This document shows positions 58,574 to 64,000 of a stretch of DNA of 64,000 nucleotides, piece by piece (position 1 is the stretch's first letter; the number at the start of each line of letters is the position of its first letter). This DNA is from an uncultured Eubacteriales bacterium. GTDB taxonomy: Bacteria; Bacillota; Clostridia; Lachnospirales; Lachnospiraceae. The notes beneath the pieces were generated by a model. The model worked only from the letters and a program-made list of their open reading frames with translations, did no database searches and was not told the DNA's origin. The stretch is from the NCBI GenBank assembly GCA_900315305.1, contig OMYS01000003.1:1-64000 (forward strand), in the 5' to 3' direction. A program made the translations under genes and the position numbers.

Positions 58574-59452
58574 TCACTCGATATTCTGGATCTGCTCGCG
58601 GAGCTTTTCGATCACGGTCTTCATGGCGATCCCGATATCAGCCGTCACAATATCGCCCGCCTTCGAGAGCGTCGTATTCGCCTCGCGGTTCATTTCCTGC
58701 GCGAGGAAGTCGAGCTTTCGCCCGACGGCACCGCCATTTGTCAGGTCATCCGTCATCTGACGGATATGGGACAGGAGGCGCACACACTCCTCATCGGTGC
58801 AGATCTTGTCGGCATAGACGACGCACTCAGCTGCGATTCTTGTCTCGTCGATGCTTCTGTCGGCTAAAATGCCGGCAAGTGTCTCCTCGAGTCTCTCCCG
58901 GTACGCAGTCAGAATCTCCGGCTCATGGCGCTTCACCTCTTCCGCAAGCTCCTTCAGCTCGGCAAGCTTTCCGAGAAGATCGTCCTTCAGCCGCTCTCCC
59001 TCGCGCGTCCTGCTTCTGCGGAAGGCGTCGGCCGCCTCTCGGATAACCGGCTCGAGGCTCCTCCACAGCTCCTCCGCGTCTGCGCCTTCCTCACTCAGCG
59101 TGAAGACATCCGGGGCGGACGCGACGTCGGATACGCGGATCGACGGGTCTAGTCCGAATTTCTCGGCCATCTGCCTCATATACCGGACATAGGCGGCTGC
59201 CATGGCCTCGTTGTACCGGAGCGAGGACGCGCGCCCTGCCTGTTCTTCATCCGTGATAAAGACGTCGACCTTGCCGCGCGTCATGTATTCTTTGAGAACG
59301 TCCCGGATCCTTGTCTCGAGACTGCTCATGGATTTCGGCATCCGTATATTGAAATCGAGATAGCGGTTGTTGACGGACTTGATTTCCACTGTCAGTTTTC
59401 TCGTCTCATCAGCCGCCTCCGCGCGGCCGAATCCGGTCATGCTGCAAATCAT
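58574..59452 (-). CDS. YicC/YloC family endoribonuclease
   Basis: I start at 59452 (MICSMTGFGRAEAADE), the classic family start, with AAAGGAGAA about 12 bases before it; 292 residues. N-terminal VEIKSVNNRYLDFNIRMPKS (about 22-41), C-terminal GGAVGRKLDFLAQEMNREAN and TTLSKAGDIVTADIGIAMKT (DUF1732). E. coli YicC degrades a small RNA; Bacillus YloC is also a ribonuclease. yicC before gmk is the standard order. Confidence 0.95.
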   Translation of the reverse strand: MICSMTGFGRAEAADETRKLTVEIKSVNNRYLDFNIRMPKSMSSLETRIRDVLKEYMTRGKVDVFITDEEQAGRASSLRYNEAMAAAYVRYMRQMAEKFGLDPSIRVSDVASAPDVFTLSEEGADAEELWRSLEPVIREAADAFRRSRTREGERLKDDLLGKLAELKELAEEVKRHEPEILTAYRERLEETLAGILADRSIDETRIAAECVVYADKICTDEECVRLLSHIRQMTDDLTNGGAVGRKLDFLAQEMNREANTTLSKAGDIVTADIGIAMKTVIEKLREQIQNIE

Positions 59453-59497
59453 CTGATCAGAATTCTCCTTTGCGCATATAACTCCATAGTGCATCCT

Positions 59498-59526
59498 ATT
59501 TTAGCGCAGGCCCGCAGATCCGTCAA
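59498..59526 (-). promoter_or_regulatory. Promoter of the yicC-gmk-rpoZ-rimO-pgsA unit
   Basis: On the minus strand: TTGACG (59526-59521), 17 bases, TAAAAT (59503-59498). A leader of about 40 bases precedes the yicC ATG. Confidence 0.75.
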
Positions 59527-59620
59527 CCGGAGATATGAAAACAGGAGCGGTGAGGCTACTGTTCACACGTCATCCCCAAGTCGCATGCGGTCGCGAATAT
59601 CAGGGCGGTATCGGGCAGTG

Positions 59621-59649
59621 TGTACAGCGGCCGGAAAGCATGGTATAGT
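59621..59649 (+). promoter_or_regulatory. Probable rqcH promoter
   Basis: TGTACA (59621-59626), 17 bases, TATAGT (59644-59649), about 33 bases before the rqcH start. Confidence 0.5.
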
Positions 59650-59681
59650 GGTACAGATTCTTGAAAAAAAGAGGTAAGCAT

Positions 59682-61475
59682 ATGGCTTTTGATGGCATCA
59701 CAACGGCAGCGGTCGTCCGGGAGCTCTCCGATTCTCTCACGGGCGGCGGAATCAGCCGCATTGTCCAGACGGAGAAGGACGAGCTGCAGCTGCTGATCAA
59801 AAATAATAAGAAACAGTACATTTTATTTATGAGCGCCAATGCGTCTCTCCCGCTCATTTATCTGAGTGACGAGAAGAAGGAGGCGCCGATCACGGCCCCG
59901 AATTTCTGCATGCTGCTCCGGAAGCACATCCAGGGCGGCCAGATCACGGCTGTCACGCAGCCGGGCCTCGAGCGCGTCGTCATTTTCGACATCACGCACC
60001 GGGACGAGCTCGGTGACCTACGCGAAAAGAAGCTGATTCTTGAGCTCATGGGGAAATACAGCAATATCATTTTCACGGATGAGGACAATACGATCATCGA
60101 CAGCATCAAGCGCGTGCCTGCCAGCATGAGCTCTGTCCGCGAGGTGCTCCCCGGCCGGAAGTGGTTTATTCCGGCACAGAACAAGGCGGATCCGCTCTCC
60201 ATCCAAAATGAGGACAGCTTTCTTTTAAAGCTCTCCGGCGGCGCCTCCCCCGATATCGTGAGGGCGCTGTACGGAACCTTCACGGGTCTCTCGCCGGCAG
60301 CGGCCGAGGAGTTCGTCTTCGAGTCCGGCATTGACCCGCGAAAGACCTTCGCGGACCTTGCGCCTTCTGAAAAATCCCGCCTCGCCTCTGTCTTTCTCGG
60401 CCACATGGAGAGAATCCGGAGCGGCTCCTTTACGCCGAATATTGTTCTAAAGGACGGAGTGCCGGTTGAATTCGGCGTCTTCCCCTACCGGATGTACGGG
60501 GATGAGGAAGCCATTTCCGGGGAAAGGTACGCTGCGGGGCCGGCCGGATATTCATTTTCCTATCCGGATTCTGTCTCGCATATGCTGCTCTCCTACTACG
60601 GGGCAAAGGACCGCGTGACGCGCATGCGGCAGAAATCGGCGGACCTTCGGCATCTGGCTTCGACGGCTCTTGAGCGCACAAACAAAAAATTCGCCATCCA
60701 GCAGAAGCAGCTCGCCTCGACGGCCAAGAAGGACAAGTATCGCATTTACGGGGAAATGCTGAACGCGTACGGATATGAAGCCAAGGAGGGCGCAAAGTCT
60801 CTCGCCTGCCAGAATTACTACACGGGCGAGCCGCTCACCATCCCGCTCGATCCGACGATGACCGCGCAGCAGAACGCGCAGAAATATTTTGCGCGCTACG
60901 GAAAGCTGAAGCGGACGGAGGAGGCACTTACCGGCCAGATTGCGGAGACGGAGGCGGACCGCGAGCAGCTGGAATCCATTCTCACGTCCATCGATCTCGC
61001 GGAGTCCGAGGCGGACCTTCACCAGATCAGGCGCGAGCTCTCTGATTACGGCTTCGCGCAGAAGAAAGCTGCGGTGAAAAAGGGCGCGAAGCGGGAATCG
61101 AAAGCGGCCCCGTACGAATATCTGTCCTCAGACGGCTTCACGATGTATGTCGGACGGAACAACTACCAGAACGAGGAGCTTGATTTTAAGATCGCAAATG
61201 GCGGCGACTGGTGGTTCCACGTTAAAGGCGCGACGGGTTCTCACGTCATCGTCCGCACGATGGGAAAGGAAGTCCCTGACCGCACATTTGAGGAGGCGGG
61301 CGCCCTCGCCGCCTGGTATTCCTCGGAGCGGAAGTCACCGAAGGTGGAGGTCGATTACACACAGAGAAGGAACCTGAAAAAGAAAAACGGCGGTAAGCCC
61401 GGCTTCGTCATCTATCACACAAATTATTCGCTGATGGCAGTCCCCGATATCTCAAAGCTGAAGCGGGTGCGGTGA
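59682..61475 (+). CDS. rqcH: RqcH (NFACT family), ribosome quality control
   Basis: I start at 59682 (MAFDGITTAAVVRELSD), behind AGAGGTAAG; 597 residues, normal. NFACT-N domain (about 1-200: GGGISRIVQTEKDELQLLI, GKYSNIIFTDEDNTIIDSIK), a coiled coil (about 300-430), and the C-terminal NFACT-R domain (about 470-595: YVGRNNYQNEELDFKIA, DWWFHVKGATGSHVIV). It recruits tRNA-Ala to obstructed 50S subunits and adds alanine tails that mark stalled chains for degradation. Earlier annotated as a fibronectin-binding protein. It has its own promoter and terminator. Confidence 0.95.
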   Translation: MAFDGITTAAVVRELSDSLTGGGISRIVQTEKDELQLLIKNNKKQYILFMSANASLPLIYLSDEKKEAPITAPNFCMLLRKHIQGGQITAVTQPGLERVVIFDITHRDELGDLREKKLILELMGKYSNIIFTDEDNTIIDSIKRVPASMSSVREVLPGRKWFIPAQNKADPLSIQNEDSFLLKLSGGASPDIVRALYGTFTGLSPAAAEEFVFESGIDPRKTFADLAPSEKSRLASVFLGHMERIRSGSFTPNIVLKDGVPVEFGVFPYRMYGDEEAISGERYAAGPAGYSFSYPDSVSHMLLSYYGAKDRVTRMRQKSADLRHLASTALERTNKKFAIQQKQLASTAKKDKYRIYGEMLNAYGYEAKEGAKSLACQNYYTGEPLTIPLDPTMTAQQNAQKYFARYGKLKRTEEALTGQIAETEADREQLESILTSIDLAESEADLHQIRRELSDYGFAQKKAAVKKGAKRESKAAPYEYLSSDGFTMYVGRNNYQNEELDFKIANGGDWWFHVKGATGSHVIVRTMGKEVPDRTFEEAGALAAWYSSERKSPKVEVDYTQRRNLKKKNGGKPGFVIYHTNYSLMAVPDISKLKRVR

Positions 61476-61484
61476 GCCATAGAT

Positions 61485-61521
61485 ATTCAGCACCTTCAAA
61501 CTCGGAATGCTGAATGGTTAC
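61485..61521 (+). repeat. Dispersed palindromic repeat, copy 6 (short form)
   Basis: ATTCAGCA (61485-61492), CCTTCAAACTCGGAA, TGCTGAAT (61508-61515), GGTTAC. The ACTCGGAA of the centre and the terminal GTTAC are kept. It lies between the rqcH stop and the terminator. Confidence 0.65.
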
Positions 61522-61529
61522 AAAAGAAG

Positions 61530-61568
61530 GAGCGGCAGAATCCACATGGAATCTGCCGCTCTTTTTTT
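61530..61568. terminator. Terminator between rqcH and leuS
   Basis: GAGCGGCAGA (61530-61539), internal TCCA/TGGA pairing, TCTGCCGCTC (61552-61561), then seven T residues on the plus strand. The minus-strand side (CTTCTTTTG) could also stop leuS messages. Confidence 0.9.
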
Positions 61569-61615
61569 CATTTGTTCATGTACCGTCAGCCATAAAATGT
61601 GCTGGCCCGTGAGCC

Positions 61616-64000
61616 TTATTTCCGGATAACGAAGTTGATGATTCTTCCCGGAACATAGATTTCCTTGACAATGGCGGCATCACCGATCTTGTCAGCCACT
61701 GCAGCCTTGCCGGCGCTCAGGGCCTCATCCTTCGAAGCCTTGACGGACAGACGGATGACTGCCTTTGTCTTGCCCATGATCTGGACCGGAATATCCTTCT
61801 CATCGTCCGCAGCGAGCTTTGCGTCAGCCTTCGGCCACTCCTGATGGAAGACAGAGTCCGTATGGCCAAGACGCTCCCAGATTTCCTCACTGATGTGCGG
61901 TGCAAATGGAGCAAGAAGACTCACATATGTCCCGATCGTCTCCTTGTCGATGCCGCCTTCCTTCTGCGCGATCTTCTGCATCTGGTTGTTGTACTCCATA
62001 AATTTGGAGACCGCCGTGTTCAGCGCGAACTGGTTGAGACGCATCGTGATGTCCTGAATCAGCTTGTGACGGAGCTTGATCATCTCCGGGGTCGCCTTTA
62101 CGTCCGCGTCAATCGAATCGAGCGCGAGGTTCCAGAATTTCTTCAGGAACCGGTTGACTCCGTCGATTCCTCTCTCGTCCCACGCGGAATCCTGTTCCGG
62201 CGGACCGATGAAGAGCTCATAGAGTCTCAGAGAATCACAGCCGTAATCCCGGACCATGTCATCCGGAGAGACAACGTTGCCGAGGGACTTTGACATCTTG
62301 ATGCCCTTCGGTCCGAGAATCATGCCCTGGTTGAACAGTCTCTGGAACGGCTCATCAAAATCAATGACGCCGATGTCATGCAGGAACTTCGTGTAGAATC
62401 TCGAATACAGCAGGTGAAGGACCGCGTGCTCGACACCGCCGATGTACATATCGACCGGAAGATACTTGTCTGCCTTCTCGCGGCTCACAAGCTCCTTGTC
62501 GTTATGAACATCCACGTAGCGCAGGAAATACCAGGAAGACCCGGCCCACTGCGGCATGGTATTCGTCTCACGCTTTGCAGGTCCGCCGCAGCACGGGCAG
62601 GTTGTATTGACCCAGCTGTCAATCGCTGCCAGCGGAGATTCGCCTGTGTCGGTCGGCTGATACGACTCGACATCCGGAAGAAGAACCGGAAGCTGTTCCT
62701 CCGGTACCGGCACCGCACCGCATTTCGGGCAGTGAACAATCGGAATCGGTTCGCCCCAGTAGCGCTGTCTCGAGAAGACCCAGTCGCGAAGCTTGTAGTT
62801 GACGGTCTTGCGGCCGATGCCCATCTTCTCAATGAGGAACGGAGCTTCCTTCTTGAGCTTCGAGGATTCCATTCCGTTCCAGTCGCCGGAATTGATCATG
62901 GTGCCGGAAGCCTCTGTATAGGCCTCCTTCATGTCCTTGATTTCCTTCCCGTCCTTCGCAATAACCTGAATGATCGGGAGGCCGAATTTCTTTGCAAATG
63001 CAAAGTCTCTGTCATCATGGGCCGGTACGCACATGATGGCTCCGGTGCCGTAGTCTGCAAGAACATAGTCGGACAGCCAGATCGGAATCTTCTTCCCGTT
63101 CAGCGGGTTCACGGCGTAAGCGCCCGTGAAGACACCGGTCTTCTCCTTGTTCTGTACACGCTCGACATTGGATTTGTTGGCGGCATATTTGCAATAATCA
63201 TCGACTGCCTGTGCCTGCTCCGGCGTTGCAATCTTCTTCGCAAGCTCATGCTCCGGAGAAAGGACCATGAAGGTCGCGCCCCAGAGTGTGTCCGGACGGG
63301 TCGTGTAGACCGTGATCTTCTCATCTCTTCCGTCCACCGGGAAATCAACCTCGGCGCCGTAGGAACGTCCGATCCAGTCTCTCTGCATTTTCTTGACCTT
63401 GTCCGGCCAATCAAGTGTATCGAGACCGTCGAGAAGTCTGTCCGCATACTTTGTAATTCTCAGCATCCACTGACGGAGATTTTTCTTCGTGACCTCAGTT
63501 CCGCAGCGCTCACATTTGCCATCGACAACCTCCTCGTTTGCGAGGACTGCCTTGCAGTGCGGGCACCAGTTCAGAGGCATCTTCTTCTCATAGGCGAGGC
63601 CGTGCTTGAACATCTGGACAAAGATCCACTGCGTCCACTTGTAGAAGGACGGATCTGTCGTATTGAGCTCCATGTCCCAGTCGCGGATCGCGCCGATCTG
63701 CTTGATCTGACGCTTGATATTCCGGATATTGTTCGCCGTCGAAATTGCCGGATGCTGACCTGTCTTGATCGCGTAGTTCTCAGCCGGCAGTCCGAACGCG
63801 TCCCAGCCCATCGGATGGATGACATAGTGATTGCCGTCCATCATCTTGTAACGCGCCCATACATCGGAAATGACATAGCCTCTCCAATGGCCGACATGGA
63901 GTCCCGCGCCTGACGGGTACGGAAACATGTCGAGACAATAATACTTCGGCTTCTTCCCGTCATTGATATTGATCGGGTTTTCCTCCCATTTTTTCGTCCA
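61616..64000 (-). CDS. leuS: Leucyl-tRNA synthetase (N-terminus outside window)
   Basis: Open to the right edge; 794 residues are visible (about 24 beyond the first ATG in the window, ending KYYCLDMFPYPSGAGLHVGH). Class I motifs: HVGH (HIGH-type) and KMSKSLGNVVSPDDM. The CP1 editing domain carries TTRPDTLWGATFM, and a zinc-type insert has CPHCKAVLANEEVVDGKCERC with further cysteine pairs (CPKCG, CPCCGGPAKRE). The C-terminal anticodon and tail domains are complete. The start and any T-box leader lie outside the window. Confidence 0.97.
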   Translation of the reverse strand, partial: WTKKWEENPININDGKKPKYYCLDMFPYPSGAGLHVGHWRGYVISDVWARYKMMDGNHYVIHPMGWDAFGLPAENYAIKTGQHPAISTANNIRNIKRQIKQIGAIRDWDMELNTTDPSFYKWTQWIFVQMFKHGLAYEKKMPLNWCPHCKAVLANEEVVDGKCERCGTEVTKKNLRQWMLRITKYADRLLDGLDTLDWPDKVKKMQRDWIGRSYGAEVDFPVDGRDEKITVYTTRPDTLWGATFMVLSPEHELAKKIATPEQAQAVDDYCKYAANKSNVERVQNKEKTGVFTGAYAVNPLNGKKIPIWLSDYVLADYGTGAIMCVPAHDDRDFAFAKKFGLPIIQVIAKDGKEIKDMKEAYTEASGTMINSGDWNGMESSKLKKEAPFLIEKMGIGRKTVNYKLRDWVFSRQRYWGEPIPIVHCPKCGAVPVPEEQLPVLLPDVESYQPTDTGESPLAAIDSWVNTTCPCCGGPAKRETNTMPQWAGSSWYFLRYVDVHNDKELVSREKADKYLPVDMYIGGVEHAVLHLLYSRFYTKFLHDIGVIDFDEPFQRLFNQGMILGPKGIKMSKSLGNVVSPDDMVRDYGCDSLRLYELFIGPPEQDSAWDERGIDGVNRFLKKFWNLALDSIDADVKATPEMIKLRHKLIQDITMRLNQFALNTAVSKFMEYNNQMQKIAQKEGGIDKETIGTYVSLLAPFAPHISEEIWERLGHTDSVFHQEWPKADAKLAADDEKDIPVQIMGKTKAVIRLSVKASKDEALSAGKAAVADKIGDAAIVKEIYVPGRIINFVIRK

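Noticed and set aside
59682..61475. Fibronectin-binding protein
   Set aside because: The domain order is that of RqcH/NFACT; the older name describes a side property of some homologues.
62378..63913. A 511-codon open frame on the plus strand across leuS
   Set aside because: It is fully antisense to a well-supported synthetase gene, has no ribosome site or family features, and is explained by the codon bias of leuS.

Overview
The window reads as one contiguous chromosomal segment of a low-G+C-phylum Gram-positive anaerobe, most likely a Lachnospiraceae-type Clostridium relative with a fairly high G+C content. Pointers to this (inference from gene content and order) are the electron-bifurcating NfnAB pair, the YaaA/MATE pair, the lexA locus divergent from a LysM division inhibitor, the clostridial-style yicC-gmk-rpoZ-rimO-pgsA string, the phoH-ybeY and mutS-mutL-miaA clusters, and a P-loop/HlyD-like/YggS/SepF operon. 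I see no rRNA, tRNA, CRISPR array, prophage or intact insertion sequence. Almost all of it is core genome.

Layout. 1-4204 (+): the end of yqeK, rsfS, a transglutaminase lipoprotein, a YitT membrane protein and a homocysteine S-methyltransferase. 4205-6722 is the only scarred zone: a decayed non-coding patch with hairpins and a 53-bp tandem repeat, then a broken family 2 glycoside hydrolase, then a 386-bp gap with a perfect palindrome. 6723-9916: yaaA with a MATE exporter (-) and an unknown membrane protein (+). 10052-11338: the SOS locus, a LysM/YneA-like gene divergent from lexA with three LexA boxes between them. 11508-14703 (-): aroB-lspA-rluD-like-cytidylate-kinase-like. 14829-18212 (-): P-loop protein, HlyD-like protein, yggS, sepF. 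18342-26673 (-): radC-mreB-like-mreC-mreD-PBP2-rodA-dacA, the elongation machinery. 26762-39674 (-): phoH-ybeY-proB-fthfs-miaB-mutS-mutL-miaA-PLP enzyme-FAD enzyme. 39836-52032 (-): nnr-alr-CBS protein-yebC-uppP-like-ftsK-zinc ribbon protein-nfnA-nfnB-rlmH. 52133-54049 (+): ABC-F ATPase. 54253-55461 (-): icd. 55632-59452 (-): yicC-gmk-rpoZ-rimO-pgsA. 59682-61475 (+): rqcH. 61616 to the right edge (-): leuS.

The leftward genes resolve into a few long transcription units whose ends can be seen: a good sigma-A-type promoter at the head (59526, 52071, 39786, 26751, 18299) and in most cases a rho-independent terminator at the tail (55579-55610, 39796-39828, 14778-14817, 11350-11424). Many internal junctions are ATGA or TGATG overlaps, which helped choose starts. 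Functionally the window is dominated by cell envelope growth and division (MreBCD, RodA-PBP2, DacA, SepF, FtsK, Alr, UppP-like, LspA, YneA-like), genome maintenance (MutSL, RadC, LexA) and RNA/translation quality control (RsfS, YbeY, RlmH, MiaA, MiaB, RimO, RqcH, ABC-F, YicC, LeuS).

The most interesting things not explained by standard annotation are: a family of dispersed palindromic repeats (six copies, full form with 18-bp arms ending in GTAAC/GTTAC) that sit only at transcript ends; a divergent promoter pair at nnr/ABC-F whose -35 hexamers are the same bases and which makes nnr nearly leaderless; the conserved-looking P-loop/HlyD/YggS/SepF operon of unknown job; a histone-like basic tail on FtsK; and an UppP-like protein lacking the family's conserved histidine.
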